This document shows, piece after piece, positions 21,502 to 31,486 of a stretch of DNA of 64,000 nt. The DNA lies in the NCBI RefSeq assembly GCF_003113495.2, contig NZ_CP084506.1, positions 2,356,001 to 2,420,000 of the forward strand, in the 5' to 3' direction. The notes beneath the pieces are model-generated. The model worked only from the letters and a program-made list of their open reading frames with translations. It was not told the origin of the DNA and did no database searches. A program made the translations under genes and the position numbers. Positions within the stretch are counted from its first letter, which is position 1; every line of letters begins with the position of its first letter. This DNA comes from Edwardsiella tarda ATCC 15947 = NBRC 105688 (GTDB taxonomy: Bacteria > Pseudomonadota > Gammaproteobacteria > Enterobacterales > Enterobacteriaceae).

Positions 21502-22269
21502 ATGGAGGCACACACACCACTGCCACCGTTGAGCGATGAAGAGACCCTGCGCTATAACCGTCAGATTGTCCTGCGTGGCTTCGACTTCGATGGCCAGGAA
21601 CGCCTCAAGGCCAGCCACGTCTTGATCGTCGGTCTGGGTGGCCTAGGTTGCGCCACCAGCCAATACCTGGCGGCCGCAGGGGTCGGCCAGCTGACGTTGC
21701 TCGACTTCGACACGGTCGCACTGTCAAACCTGCAGCGGCAAATCCTGCATAGCGATGCCCGTATCGGCATGGCCAAGGTGGAGTCGGCTCGCCTACGCTT
21801 GGCCGAGATCAACCCCCATCTACAACTGAATACCGTGGCCGCCAACCTCGATGACACGGCGCTGGCTCAGCAGATCGCCCAGGTGGATGCGGTGCTGGAC
21901 TGTACCGATAACGTCGAGACACGCGAACGTCTCAACCGCTTATGCCATGCCGGACAGACCCCTCTGATCTCGGGGGCCGCCATCCGCATGGAGGGGCAGG
22001 TATGCGTCTTCACCTACCAGCCCGGTGAGCCCTGCTACCGCTGTCTCAGTCGCCTGTTCGGTGCCAACGCCCTCAGTTGCGTCGAGGCCGGCGTGATGTC
22101 GCCCCTGGTGGGGATCATCGGCGCCACTCAGGCGATGGAGTGCATCAAGCTGCTCAGCCGCTTCGGTGAGATCCCCCGCGGACGGCTCATGTTGTACGAC
22201 GCGATGACCTCACAGTGGCGCACGATGACGCTGGCCGCCAGCCCCGCCTGTGAGATCTGCGCCGGATGA
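21502..22269 (+). CDS. moeB: MoeB, MoaD adenylyltransferase
   Basis: A 255-residue E1-like enzyme that adenylates the C-terminus of MoaD for later sulfur transfer in molybdopterin synthesis. It has the nucleotide-binding GLGGLG at residues 44-49, the catalytic D133 in DCTDN, and two CxxC zinc pairs, C178/C181 and C250/C253. It starts one base after the moeA stop, so translation is probably coupled. Length is close to E. coli MoeB (249). Confidence 0.97.
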   Translation: MEAHTPLPPLSDEETLRYNRQIVLRGFDFDGQERLKASHVLIVGLGGLGCATSQYLAAAGVGQLTLLDFDTVALSNLQRQILHSDARIGMAKVESARLRLAEINPHLQLNTVAANLDDTALAQQIAQVDAVLDCTDNVETRERLNRLCHAGQTPLISGAAIRMEGQVCVFTYQPGEPCYRCLSRLFGANALSCVEAGVMSPLVGIIGATQAMECIKLLSRFGEIPRGRLMLYDAMTSQWRTMTLAASPACEICAG

Positions 22270-22420
22270 GCCCAAGGCCAGACACGCGTTCGATGCGTGC
22301 GTCTGGCCGACGGGTGATGGGCAGCGCTCTCCGCGCCAGGCAAGCCACTGCCGCCAGCGCGGCGCATCCCCCAAGGGGAGAGAGCGACGCCTCCGCGAAT
22401 GGTTTAACGTCACACGCCAT

Positions 22421-22452
22421 ATTTATAACTTATTAAACAACAAGTTATAAAT
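22421..22452. repeat. AT-rich perfect inverted repeat downstream of moeB
   Basis: ATTTATAACTT (22421-22431) and AAGTTATAAAT (22442-22452) form a perfect 11-bp palindrome with a 10-base loop. It stands out in a GC-rich setting and has no T-run, so it is not a standard terminator. It could be a weak hairpin at the end of moeAB or a protein-binding site. Confidence 0.8.
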
Positions 22453-22487
22453 TAAATCCTGCATAGACGCGACCGATACGCTGGTCA

Positions 22488-22513
22488 TAAAAAAGCCCCG
22501 CACCGGGCGGGGC
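22488..22513 (-). terminator. Terminator after opgGH
   Basis: GCCCCGC (22495-22501) and GCGGGGC (22507-22513) form a stem with a run of T on the minus strand, just beyond the opgH stop. Confidence 0.85.
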
Positions 22514-22545
22514 CTTCTCTTAGCGTTTTACCGTTATGCCGACAT

Positions 22546-25101
22546 TTAGCGTGGCGCGCGATGCGCGGCCGCTAACGACTGGTAGGCGCTATGCCATTGC
22601 TCATAACGCTGTGTGTCAGACCACACCGCCTGATGCAAACGCGCCATCACCACCGGATCACTCAGCAGTGACAGGCGAGCAGCCTTGCTCAGGGTACGCG
22701 GCGACTCAGCCAAGGCCTCGGCGACTCGACGCTCACGATCTCGCTCGATCAGTGGATGGTTGCGATGACGGGCCGTCGCCATGCCACAGGCCAGCGCATT
22801 GTAGAGGGGGTCGAGCAAAGCATGCATGAAGCCCTCTTCCAACAGACGCTGATGATTCAACGCCACATAACGCTCGGTGGCGGCCATCTCGACCGGCGGC
22901 TGATACTCTTCCGGGATCAGGAACAGCTTGGCACGCTTACACAGCAACCCCAGGGTGCGCCGGCTGGTGATCACCGACACGAAGGGGGACAGGATCAGCG
23001 ACCCCACGATCGGCGACAGCCACCACAGGAAGCGCAGATCCAATACCGCCATACCGCCAGCCCAGACCAGGCCCAGCAGCATCTGCGAGCCGTGGCGACG
23101 AAACGCCTCTCCCCAGGGGGTGGCATCATCATCACGCTGCGGCGATTGCCAGGTGATCGACCAACCGAGGAAGGCACTCACGACGAATACGGTGTGGAAG
23201 ATCATCCGTACCGGTGCCAGCAGCACCGAGAATAGCATCTCCAGCAGCATCGACATTAACAGGCGTAACGGCCCGCCGAACTGGCGCGAGCCCTTGGCCC
23301 AGATCAACACCACACTCAACAACTTCGGCAAGAACAGCAACACCAAGGTCGTCGAGAACAGGGCGATGGCCAACTCCGGTCGCCATTGTGGCCAGACCGG
23401 GAACAGCTGACGTGGCTGCAAGAAGTATTGCGGCTCCATCAGGGTATGCACCACCTGTAACGCGGTCGAGAGCATCAGGAACAGGAACCAGAGCGGCGCC
23501 GACAGGTAGGACATGACCCCGGTGAGGAACACGGCACGATGAACCGGATGCATCCCCTTAACGAAAAACAGGCGGAAGTTCATCAGGTTGCCTTGGCACC
23601 ATCGGCGATCGCGTTTCAGCTCATCCAACAGGTTAGGCGGCAACTCCTCATAGGAGCCTGGCAGATCGTAGGCGATCCATACCCCCCAGCCGGCGCGGCG
23701 CATCAAGGCGGCCTCGACGAAGTCATGCGAGAGGATCGAACCGGCGAAGGTGCCGTTGCCCGGCAGCGGCGCCAAGGCACAGTGATCGATGAATGGCTTC
23801 ACGCGAATGATCGCGTTATGCCCCCAGTAGTGGGACTCGCCGAGCTGCCAGAAGTGTAGGCCGGCGGTAAACAGCGGGCCATACACGCGGGTGGCGAACT
23901 GCTGAATGCGGGCATACAACGTGTCCATACCGGTCGCCTTCGGCGCGGTCTGGATGATGCCAGCGGTTGGGTTCGCCTCCATCAGACGCACCAGACCGGT
24001 CAGGCACTCGCCACTCATCACGCTGTCGGCATCCAGGATCACCATGTAGCTGTAGTTCCCGCCCCAGCGACGACAGAAGTCATCGATGTTGCCGGACTTA
24101 CGCTTCACGCGACGACGCCGCCGACGGTAGAAGATCTGCCCAGCGCCGTCGACCTCTTGGCACAGCTCCATCCACGCCTTCTGCTCGGCGACACAGATAT
24201 CGGGATCGCTGCTATCGCTCAGGATAAACACATCGAAGTGTGCCAACTGCCCGGTGGCGGCCACCGACTCATAGGTGGCGCGCAGACCGGCGAAGACGCG
24301 TGAAACATCCTCGTTACAGATCGGCATGATCAATGCGGTACGATGCGCCGCATCGATCGGCTCATCCCCCACGGTACTGGCGGAGATACTGTAGCGATCG
24401 CGGCCGATCAATAGCTGCAGGAAGCCCATCAACGCGGTCCAGAAACCGGCGGACACCCAGCAGAACAAGATGGCGAAGAGGATCAGAATCCCGAACTGCA
24501 GCACATAGGGCAGCAGCTCCAGGGTGTATTGCATCAACGGCTTGCCGTGGAAGATCGACATCGGATCGACGTAAGCCCAGCCCTGATAAGGCAGGATGGT
24601 CTTCATATACCACGTCGCCACCGTCGTCTGCCCCAGCGTCAGCAACAGCAGCGCCCAACGGCGCAGCGACCCGACGCGGCGCCAGCGTTTATCTGCTTCG
24701 GCCTCTTGATGACTCTGAAAGGTGTGTTTCGGTGCCGGGGTGCGCCCTAATAGGCGCTCCCACAGCCGTACAAACGGGTTAGTACGCCAGATCTCCGGGA
24801 ACATGGAGGTGCGGCGAATGGTCGGCATGGCCTTGATGGCCGTATGCCCGGCCTGATCCTGCACCAGTTCGGCCCGCTTCTTCGCCCCGCCATGCCAGCC
24901 GAGATCCAGACGCGCCGCCACGGAGTGTAAGGCGGCATCCTCGCCGCCACAGACCGTCGCATCCGCTCCTGCCAATGCCAGATGAACCTCCTCCACCGAC
25001 TGCGGTTGATGAGCGATATGCTGGCGAAGCGCGGCCTGTTGCTCCGCGTCCGGCGCCAACGCCTGGAGATAGGCGTTGGCATTTTCCTGAGATTTATTCA
25101 T
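22546..25101 (-). CDS. opgH: OpgH, membrane glucosyltransferase for periplasmic glucans
   Basis: An 851-residue inner-membrane glycosyltransferase of family GT2 that polymerises UDP-glucose into the beta-1,2 backbone of osmoregulated periplasmic glucans and exports it. In E. coli it also couples cell size to UDP-glucose through FtsZ. The catalytic stretch is clear: LIMPICNED, the VILDADSVM metal-binding motif, [12 protein letters not shown], and DRRWCQGN as the QxxRW equivalent, with about eight membrane helices around it. The ATG at 25101 gives the usual MNKS start and overlaps opgG by 8 bp; an in-frame ATG ten codons further upstream is less likely. It is about 93 percent conserved by eye in the core with E. 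coli OpgH. Confidence 0.96.
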   Translation of the reverse strand: MNKSQENANAYLQALAPDAEQQAALRQHIAHQPQSVEEVHLALAGADATVCGGEDAALHSVAARLDLGWHGGAKKRAELVQDQAGHTAIKAMPTIRRTSMFPEIWRTNPFVRLWERLLGRTPAPKHTFQSHQEAEADKRWRRVGSLRRWALLLLTLGQTTVATWYMKTILPYQGWAYVDPMSIFHGKPLMQYTLELLPYVLQFGILILFAILFCWVSAGFWTALMGFLQLLIGRDRYSISASTVGDEPIDAAHRTALIMPICNEDVSRVFAGLRATYESVAATGQLAHFDVFILSDSSDPDICVAEQKAWMELCQEVDGAGQIFYRRRRRRVKRKSGNIDDFCRRWGGNYSYMVILDADSVMSGECLTGLVRLMEANPTAGIIQTAPKATGMDTLYARIQQFATRVYGPLFTAGLHFWQLGESHYWGHNAIIRVKPFIDHCALAPLPGNGTFAGSILSHDFVEAALMRRAGWGVWIAYDLPGSYEELPPNLLDELKRDRRWCQGNLMNFRLFFVKGMHPVHRAVFLTGVMSYLSAPLWFLFLMLSTALQVVHTLMEPQYFLQPRQLFPVWPQWRPELAIALFSTTLVLLFLPKLLSVVLIWAKGSRQFGGPLRLLMSMLLEMLFSVLLAPVRMIFHTVFVVSAFLGWSITWQSPQRDDDATPWGEAFRRHGSQMLLGLVWAGGMAVLDLRFLWWLSPIVGSLILSPFVSVITSRRTLGLLCKRAKLFLIPEEYQPPVEMAATERYVALNHQRLLEEGFMHALLDPLYNALACGMATARHRNHPLIERDRERRVAEALAESPRTLSKAARLSLLSDPVVMARLHQAVWSDTQRYEQWHSAYQSLAAAHRAPR

Positions 25102-26662
25102 TGGCAGGTAACTGATAACTCCAAGTTTCACTCAGCGGCTTACCGTCTTTAATCAGGTAGGCACGCATCTCCACCGGCTTCTTCGGATCGTTGACCTTGA
25201 AGCGCAGCGTCAAACGCCATCCTTTGGTAACGGGATTATAGCGCAGGTTATTTTCCAACAGTTTGGTGTTGTCATCGGTCGTCACCTGCGTCGTGACCGC
25301 CGCATCCGCCGGCAGCGCTTTCAGCACTGGCCCGACGAAGTCCACCAGCAACGCCGTGCTCCCATCGGCCTCACGGATCAGGTTGGACTGCTTCACATCC
25401 CCCGCAGAGCGCAAGGTGTCCTTCACCCAAGCCAACTCGGGATCATGCAATTTCGCCTCGTCACGTGTGAAGGTCAGGCGATAAGCGACATCCAGCGGCT
25501 TGCCGATCGGCGGCAGGCTATCCGGGATCCAGAAGGCGACGATGTTATCGTTGGTTTCGTCGGCGGTCGGGATCTCCACCAGCTCGACCTTACCCTTACC
25601 CCAGTTACCGCGTGGCTCAATCCAGGCACCCGGGCGCAGATCGTAGCGGTCGTCCAGATCCTGATAGGCGCTGAAGTCACGGGTACGCTGCAGCAGGCCA
25701 AAGCCTTTCAGATCATCGACGCTAAAGGTACTGACGGAGAGGTGTTTCGGATTGTTGAGCGGACGCCAGATCCATTCGCCATTACCAGACTGAATCGAGA
25801 GCCCCTCGGAATCGTGCAGTTGCGGGCGGTAGTTAACCGTCGGCGACGGCTGGTTGGAGCCGAACAGATACATACTGGTCAACGGCGCAATCCCCAGCAC
25901 CCCAACCTTATCACGCAGGAATACTCGAGCCTGAACATCCACCACCGTATCCACGCCCGGACGCAGGATGAAACGATAGGCACCGGTAGCGCGCGGTGAA
26001 TCGAGCAGGGCAAAGATCACCAGGTGCTTATCCTGCGGTTTAGGACGTTCGATCCAAAACTCGCGGAAGCGCGGGAACTCTTCACCGGACGGCAACGCGG
26101 TATCGATGGCCAAGCCACGGGCAGAAAGGCCATACACCTGACCTTTGCCGATCACGCGGAAGTAGCTGGCGCCGAGCATACTCATGATCTCGTCGTCTTT
26201 CCCCGCCTTATTGATCGGGTAGAGCACCTTAAACCCGGCAAACCCCAGATCCTTCACCGCATCCTTATCATGTTTGACGGAGCCGAAGTTGAAATAGTCT
26301 GGGTTGTACTTGATCTCCTTCACCGTCGTGGCCGTGACTTCGTTGATCTTGACCGGTGTATCGAAGTACATGCCCTGATGGTAAAAGGCCAAACGGAACG
26401 GCGTTTTCTGCCCTGACCAATACAGCTTGTCGTTGTTGAACTGAATCTGCTGATAGTCAGCAAACTTCATATTACGAAACTCAGACGGCAGATTGCTTTT
26501 GGGAGCCTTATAGGATTGCTCAGCCAACTTCTGTGCCTGGGCGGCGACATCATCCAATGAAAATGCCCACGCCTGCGCGCTGGCAAACATCATTAACACT
26601 GATACAGCCAGCCCGGAAACAGCGCGCGCTGTCGGCCGAGTGGAGATTAAACGTGTAAGCAC
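25094..26662 (-). CDS. opgG: OpgG, periplasmic glucan biosynthesis protein
   Basis: A 522-residue periplasmic protein needed for osmoregulated periplasmic glucan synthesis, acting with OpgH on glucan branching or processing. A signal peptide is visible, ending SAQAWA at about residue 33 before [11 protein letters not shown]. The MdoG domain follows, with [17 protein letters not shown] near 94-110 and [14 protein letters not shown] near 290. It ends with WSYQLPANE as in E. coli. The start is GTG, preceded by AGGGGG; an internal ATG pair near residue 24 would give too short a signal. It is the first gene of the opgGH operon. Confidence 0.95.
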   Translation of the reverse strand: MLTRLISTRPTARAVSGLAVSVLMMFASAQAWAFSLDDVAAQAQKLAEQSYKAPKSNLPSEFRNMKFADYQQIQFNNDKLYWSGQKTPFRLAFYHQGMYFDTPVKINEVTATTVKEIKYNPDYFNFGSVKHDKDAVKDLGFAGFKVLYPINKAGKDDEIMSMLGASYFRVIGKGQVYGLSARGLAIDTALPSGEEFPRFREFWIERPKPQDKHLVIFALLDSPRATGAYRFILRPGVDTVVDVQARVFLRDKVGVLGIAPLTSMYLFGSNQPSPTVNYRPQLHDSEGLSIQSGNGEWIWRPLNNPKHLSVSTFSVDDLKGFGLLQRTRDFSAYQDLDDRYDLRPGAWIEPRGNWGKGKVELVEIPTADETNDNIVAFWIPDSLPPIGKPLDVAYRLTFTRDEAKLHDPELAWVKDTLRSAGDVKQSNLIREADGSTALLVDFVGPVLKALPADAAVTTQVTTDDNTKLLENNLRYNPVTKGWRLTLRFKVNDPKKPVEMRAYLIKDGKPLSETWSYQLPANE

Positions 26663-27112
26663 ATACCCCCCTGATGGTGCTCAACCAAACCTAACGACAT
26701 GGTAATTAAGTTACTTGCTGCGGCTATAGTAATGGATTAGTTACCCCGCCGACAACCGGCGGATAATAGCCAAATGATCATCGCAATGACGACCCGCGTC
26801 ATAGGCGAAGAGACGCTATCAATTCTACATAAAAAACAATAAATTAAAATAGTCTGATAATCGTTATTCTTCCCGTATTTTAACCATTTAGCGGCTAAAC
26901 TATTCGTCCTACAGATTTAAAAATGCTCATTGGAATAGCAAGCAGCATAATAAATTTCCAGAAACTGTTTTTTTATCCATACCCTATTTTATGAAAACGT
27001 CGTTAATTTGCGACAGCGGATGAAATAAAGCTGTCGTTAATTTGCGACACTGTGAAAGCGGTTCTCATTTTCCCAGGCGGAAAAAGCATCACGCCTGGGA
27101 AAGGTCAGCCGA
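26663..27112. other. Intergenic region upstream of opgG
   Basis: About 450 bp that is AT-rich between 26810 and 27060. It should hold the opgG promoter. The only distinct structure seen is the 17-bp direct repeat annotated separately. Confidence 0.5.
26999..27049. repeat. 17-bp direct repeat with palindromic ends, two copies
   Basis: GTCGTTAATTTGCGACA occurs at 26999-27015 and again at 27033-27049, 34 bp apart. Each copy has ends that pair (GTCG with CGAC), and the second copy begins TGTCG and ends CGACA. This looks like the terminal repeat of a mobile element, but no transposase gene is present. It may be a remnant or an operator pair. Confidence 0.85.
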
Positions 27113-27454
27113 TTAGGGCTTAATATACAGATAGCCCTGCTGTTGATGCTCGACCAGCGACAACATACCGGCCGCTACCGTATGCACCCCCATCAGCAAC
27201 TGATCGGCGGTGATCCCATTGGCACGCATGCTATTTTCACAGCCGAATAACTCAATACCCTGCATCTGCAAGGTTTCCCAACGCGGCGACTCTTCACTAT
27301 CCGCCAGCAGCGTGCTGATGGCGGAACCGTTAAACAGAATATGGATCTCCGTGGGTTGCCCATCACGGATCGCCATCAGGTTACGAGCGTTATTGTATGC
27401 ATGCGGGCAATTGGCCGCCTCGGAGACGTGAAAAATTACCTTCATGGTTTGCAT
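27113..27454 (-). CDS. DsrE family protein
   Basis: A 113-residue protein that looks like the DsrE/DsrF sulfur-relay fold: a short beta strand MKVIFHVSEA at the start, an alpha helix with NNARNLMA, then EIHILFNGSAI, and GIELFGCENSMRANGI holding the single cysteine that some family members use to carry sulfur. Its function here is not known. The ATG at 27454 follows AGGG; a second ATG three codons on (27445) and an upstream GTG are alternatives. It converges on msyB's upstream region and forms no clear operon. Confidence 0.72.
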   Translation of the reverse strand: MQTMKVIFHVSEAANCPHAYNNARNLMAIRDGQPTEIHILFNGSAISTLLADSEESPRWETLQMQGIELFGCENSMRANGITADQLLMGVHTVAAGMLSLVEHQQQGYLYIKP

Positions 27455-27731
27455 TAGCGTTAACCCTATCTCAAGCTGCGCCACGGCGCGCGAACGCGCC
27501 GATAGCGTTATTCACTAAAAAATGCGGTGCGCACGGCCTGCCGCCGTACCGCTCCTGTTTGAACATAGCAGCCAATACTAGGTATGTCATTGTTCCGCCA
27601 TGGGTTCGTGACGCGCTATAGAGTAAATTTTTTTCCACGCCCCTTGCGGCCTGCCCGATTGTGTCAACAATAAAATCAACGGGGCGGCGCGTGCTCCCCC
27701 GTACTCTCCCCCCACACGACAGGAGGCAACC

Positions 27732-28097
27732 ATGGATATGTATCTGACACTGGATGAAGCCATCGATGCGGCGCGCGAGGCGTTCCTTGCCGAGCACGAC
27801 GAGGACACGCCGGTGGCGCAACTCAATCTGCAGAAATATATCATGCAGGATGGCGATACCATGTGGATGGCCGAGTTCCATGCCGATGAGCGGGACGAAG
27901 GCGACGGCGTCGCCCTCTTCTTCGGCCCGGCAGCCCAAGCGGTCTTCGACCAAGACTACGAGGACAGCGAGATCGAGGAGGAATGGCTAGCGGAGAACAC
28001 CCTCTATCAATGGGATGAAGAGGAGTTCCAGTATCAACCACCGCTCGACAGCGAAGAGGGTGCAAGCGCTGCCAGCGAATGGGATGAACAGAACTGA
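27732..28097 (+). CDS. msyB: MsyB, acidic cytoplasmic protein
   Basis: A 121-residue, very acidic protein matching E. coli MsyB (124 residues), known as a multicopy suppressor of secretion defects. Shared parts include LDEAIDAAREAFLAE near residue 7, QKYIMQDGDTMW near 36, and the tail WDEEEFQYQPPLDSEEG. The start has a strong AGGAGG ribosome site. In E. coli msyB is downstream of the opgGH operon, so part of that neighbourhood is kept here, although the genes now diverge across the DsrE gene. Confidence 0.92.
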   Translation: MDMYLTLDEAIDAAREAFLAEHDEDTPVAQLNLQKYIMQDGDTMWMAEFHADERDEGDGVALFFGPAAQAVFDQDYEDSEIEEEWLAENTLYQWDEEEFQYQPPLDSEEGASAASEWDEQN

Positions 28098-28132
28098 GGC
28101 GCCCCGCCGCACGGATGACGGGGCAACACGCG

Positions 28133-29110
28133 TCATGCCTGCGGCGACAAGCGGTACCCTAACTGCTGACGCAGGTAGGCTCCGGCACCGAGCAGACCGG
28201 GATTGTCATGGGTGATTAAGTAGACGGGGATGGCGGCAAGATAGGCTTGAAAGCGCCCCTTCTCCTCGAAGGCCTGGCGGAAAGGCGACGTTCGGAAAAA
28301 CTCCAGGAAACGCGGCACGATCCCCCCCGCAATATAGACGCCACCGAAGGTGGCCATATTCAGCGCCAGGTTACCGCCGAAACGCCCCATCATCACGCAG
28401 AACAGCGTCAAGGCCCGTCGGCAATCCGCACACTGTTCTGCCAGGGCGCGCTCGCTAATCATCTGCGGTGTCAACGCTTGCGGCTCGCGTCCGGCCGCCT
28501 TAACGACGGCGCGATAGAGGTTGACCAGACCCGGACCCGAGAGCACCCGCTCCGCCGAAACATGGCCCAACTCCGCACGCAACAGCGCCAACAATTCATC
28601 TTCCTCTTCGCTGCCCGCGGCGAGATCGACATGCCCCCCCTCCCCCGGCAAACTGATCCAACGCTCACCGCTCTGGATCAGATGGGCGACGCCCAGACCG
28701 GTACCCGCGCCATAGATGGCGATCGGTCGTCCCTGCTGCGCGGCTTGGCCGCCGAGCTGGATCAGGCTCTCCGCCGGGAGGACCGGAATCGCCATGGAGA
28801 CCGCGGTAAAGTCATTGATCACCGCCAGTCGCGCCAGACCGAGCGCCTGCTGCATGGCGCGGATGGAGAAGGCCCAGCTATGATTGGTCATCGCCACCCA
28901 GTCATCGGTGACCGGACAGGCGATAGCGATACAGGCGGAATCGACCTGCACCGCGTGTGTCTGAAGATAGGTCCGAATAACGGATTCCAGGCTCGCGAAC
29001 TGTTCACCGCGATAACTTTGTACCGCCGACAGGCGGCCACTCTCTAAACAGCATAACGCCAGGCGAGCGTTGGTGCCCCCCACGTCGCCCACTAACGCAA
29101 AACGCTTCAT
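28133..29110 (-). CDS. glk: Glucokinase
   Basis: A 325-residue ROK-like bacterial glucokinase that phosphorylates glucose with ATP. The phosphate-binding motif [10 protein letters not shown] is at residues 7-16, the catalytic-region [11 protein letters not shown] near 100, [14 protein letters not shown] [12 protein letters not shown] near 133, and [10 protein letters not shown] near 268. The frame is open 23 codons upstream, but the ATG at 29110 with GAGGGGAC before it gives the expected MKRFALVGD start. It is the first of the glk-ypeC-mntH-nupC set that E. coli also has in this order. Confidence 0.96.
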   Translation of the reverse strand: MKRFALVGDVGGTNARLALCCLESGRLSAVQSYRGEQFASLESVIRTYLQTHAVQVDSACIAIACPVTDDWVAMTNHSWAFSIRAMQQALGLARLAVINDFTAVSMAIPVLPAESLIQLGGQAAQQGRPIAIYGAGTGLGVAHLIQSGERWISLPGEGGHVDLAAGSEEEDELLALLRAELGHVSAERVLSGPGLVNLYRAVVKAAGREPQALTPQMISERALAEQCADCRRALTLFCVMMGRFGGNLALNMATFGGVYIAGGIVPRFLEFFRTSPFRQAFEEKGRFQAYLAAIPVYLITHDNPGLLGAGAYLRQQLGYRLSPQA

Positions 29111-29512
29111 TGTCCCCTCACTCCCCATCTCTCGCTGCGGATGCATGGCGTGGCGCCTCGGCGGCTGACCACACCGCAACGGCCAAGTATACCGAGAGGC
29201 AGTATGTCATGATTAGGCGCAACACAACTCCTCCCCGCCACTCCTCCCCCTCGAGGCCAGCGCCTCGACTCGCTTGGCGCGCCCAGCGCGATGAGGTCAC
29301 ATCGTGCGGGGCGTCACGCTAAGCTGACGGAGTAATACCGTCCCGGTACAGATAACTCTCAAAAAGCCGCAGAGACCCCTGAGCCCGCTCCCGCCATCGC
29401 GCAGACACGTTACACTACGCCATATTCCTTATCGTCTTTACTCTTTTGGTATCGCACCGCGGCCGCTTCACCCCGAGTGCAGCGATACCGTCACGTCAGG
29501 AGTCTGAGTAAA
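29111..29512. other. Intergenic region between glk and the ypeC-like gene
   Basis: About 400 bp between two divergent genes. A small hairpin (TCGAGGC/GCCTCGA) lies near 29250. E. coli has yfeO between glk and ypeC; no trace of it is seen here. Confidence 0.45.
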
Positions 29513-29848
29513 ATGGCAAAACATGGCTACTATTTCGTGCTGGCGGCATTACTGCTACTCAGCCAACCCTCGCACGCCGATGATGCGGATGTGCGCCTAC
29601 TCCCCGGCGTCAAACTCTCCATCGATAACCCACTGGAAGATATACTCGAGCCACTCGATGATTGGCCAGAAGAGGCATTAGAGCCATTGGATGATTGGTC
29701 GGAGAAGGCGTTAGACCCTCTCGACGATTGGCCGGAGAAGGCGCTCAGCCCAAGAAAATGGCGTCGAGGTGATGGGGACGACGCTATCCGCCGTCCCGCC
29801 TGGCATCGTCACCACGATGATGATGACGACGACGACGATGACGATTAA
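29513..29848 (+). CDS. ypeC: YpeC-like (DUF2502) secreted protein with LEPLDDW repeats and poly-Asp tail
   Basis: A 111-residue exported protein. The signal peptide ends SQPSHA near residue 22. [14 protein letters not shown] (residues 26-39) matches the DUF2502 start of E. coli YpeC, which sits at the same place between glk and mntH. The rest is not like YpeC: three copies of an 11-residue unit, [11 protein letters not shown], at 45-55, 56-66 and 67-77, then a basic stretch with RHH, and ten aspartates at the very end. The ATG follows AGGAG; a GTG upstream is possible. Its stop overlaps the mntH stop by 4 bp. The tail suggests cation binding, but that is inference. Confidence 0.8.
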   Translation: MAKHGYYFVLAALLLLSQPSHADDADVRLLPGVKLSIDNPLEDILEPLDDWPEEALEPLDDWSEKALDPLDDWPEKALSPRKWRRGDGDDAIRRPAWHRHHDDDDDDDDDD

Positions 29849-31083
29849 CCGCGCAACATACTGACCAGTAAGTAAAGGTTCAACGCGACTACCAAAAAGA
29901 CGATCACCCGTCCCAATGCCTGCACCAGGCGTCCGTTAACCATGTCGCCCATCAGCGCACGGTTGCCGGTAAAGGCAAGCAGCGGCAACAATGCCAAGGC
30001 GATCCCGAAGCTCAGCAGAACCTGACTCAGCACCAGGATACGCGTGGCATCCAACCCGGCCAGGATAACGATGAAAGAGGGCAACATGGTCACCGCCCGA
30101 CGTAGCCACAGCGGGATGTGGAAATGGACGAACCCCTGCATCACCACCTGCCCCGCCAGGGTGCCGACGACCGTCGAGGAGAGCCCGGCGGCCACTAGGC
30201 TCAAGCCGAAGATGGTCGCGGCCGCTTCGCCAAGCAACGGCTTCAGTGTCAGGTAGGCCTGATCCAGTTCGCTGATGCCGCTATGGCCGTTGAAGTGGAA
30301 GGCCGCTGCCGCGGTCGCCATCATCGCCAAGTTCACGAAACCGGCGATCGTCATGGCGACGGCAACGTCTAATTTCGTCGATGCGTAACGCTCCGCCCGC
30401 GTCCCTTCATCCCCCTTCTGGGTCAATGAGGAGTGCAGGTAGATCACGTGTGGCATGATGGTCGCCCCCAATACCCCAGCCGCCAGCACCACCGCATCCT
30501 GAGTCGGCAGATCCGGTAACAGCATACCCTGAGCCAGACCGGCGACACTCGGACGGGAGAAAATCAGCTCGACGATATACGCCGCGGCGACGAACAGCAG
30601 CAGCGCGCCGATGACGCGCTCCAGCGGCTTCTGTCCACGCCGTTGGAGACCCAAGATCAAGAAGGTGGCAATCCCGGTAAGCACCGCCCCTTGCAGCAGA
30701 CTCACACCGAACAGCAATTTAAAGCCGATCGCCGCCCCGATAAACTCGGCCAGATCCGTCGCCATGGCGATGATCTCAGCCTGAACCCAGTACGCCCACA
30801 CCACAGGACGCGGGAAGCGATCGCGGATATGCTCGGCCAGGTTTTTTCCCGTTGCGATACCCAGTTTGGCCGACAACAATTGAATCAGCATGGCCATCAA
30901 GTTGGCCCATACCACCACCCACAACAGGGTATAGCCATAGGAGGCGCCCGCTTGAATGTTGGTGGCGAAGTTACCCGGATCGATATAGCCGATAGCGGCA
31001 ATAAAGGCAGGCCCCATCAGCGAGATCTTGATCTTGCGCGCGGGGGAGCGGGTGACGCAGTCTACAGTCCGAGAGTTCAACAT
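29845..31083 (-). CDS. mntH: MntH, proton-coupled manganese transporter
   Basis: A 412-residue Nramp family transporter that imports Mn2+ (and Fe2+) with protons across the inner membrane. The metal-site motifs are intact: DPGN at residues 35-38 in TM1 and MPH at 210-212 in TM6. Eleven helices are predicted. The ATG is preceded by AAGGGC. A near-perfect Fur box lies about 50 bp upstream, so iron repression is likely; I did not find a convincing MntR site. The gene converges on the ypeC-like gene with overlapping stop codons. Confidence 0.96.
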   Translation of the reverse strand: MLNSRTVDCVTRSPARKIKISLMGPAFIAAIGYIDPGNFATNIQAGASYGYTLLWVVVWANLMAMLIQLLSAKLGIATGKNLAEHIRDRFPRPVVWAYWVQAEIIAMATDLAEFIGAAIGFKLLFGVSLLQGAVLTGIATFLILGLQRRGQKPLERVIGALLLFVAAAYIVELIFSRPSVAGLAQGMLLPDLPTQDAVVLAAGVLGATIMPHVIYLHSSLTQKGDEGTRAERYASTKLDVAVAMTIAGFVNLAMMATAAAAFHFNGHSGISELDQAYLTLKPLLGEAAATIFGLSLVAAGLSSTVVGTLAGQVVMQGFVHFHIPLWLRRAVTMLPSFIVILAGLDATRILVLSQVLLSFGIALALLPLLAFTGNRALMGDMVNGRLVQALGRVIVFLVVALNLYLLVSMLRG

Positions 31084-31486
31084 AGGATGCCCTTACTACC
31101 GTTGCTTCTACTACATCCCAGTATAGTTTAGTGATAATGATTATCAACAGCGTTTTGACGGTAGTTCCTATCCCTACAATAGGTATGGACAATGATAAGA
31201 CTGAAAATAATTTCACAATTTTGCTCATGACGCGCCTCAGCTGCTATACTGCTCGGCACAGCACAACCCCCATCCTGAGTCTGTTACGGTCGAGCCTCCC
31301 GCCGTTGGGCGTGATGATTACGCCTCATACCTCCCCGTTTATGGGTGCATTTTGTTACTTTTCTAACTTTTTTTGTTTATCACGTTAAAACAATTTCAAT
31401 AAATGCAATCAATGTCTCGTTTTTAGTTTCCGTGTTACATAAAATTAGCCGAGAAATTTAGCCTGCCTCATAATTTGGAGCAATGT
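31084..31486. other. Divergent promoter region between mntH and nupC
   Basis: About 400 bp with the mntH Fur box (annotated separately) on the left and an AT-rich nupC promoter region on the right. In E. coli nupC is controlled by CRP and CytR; I could not place these sites with confidence. Confidence 0.5.
31132..31146 (-). promoter_or_regulatory. Predicted Fur box upstream of mntH
   Basis: TGATAAT, G, ATTATCA is a perfect 7-1-7 inverted repeat, the core of the Fur consensus. It is 49 bp before the mntH start codon, where it could overlap the promoter. Confidence 0.82.
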
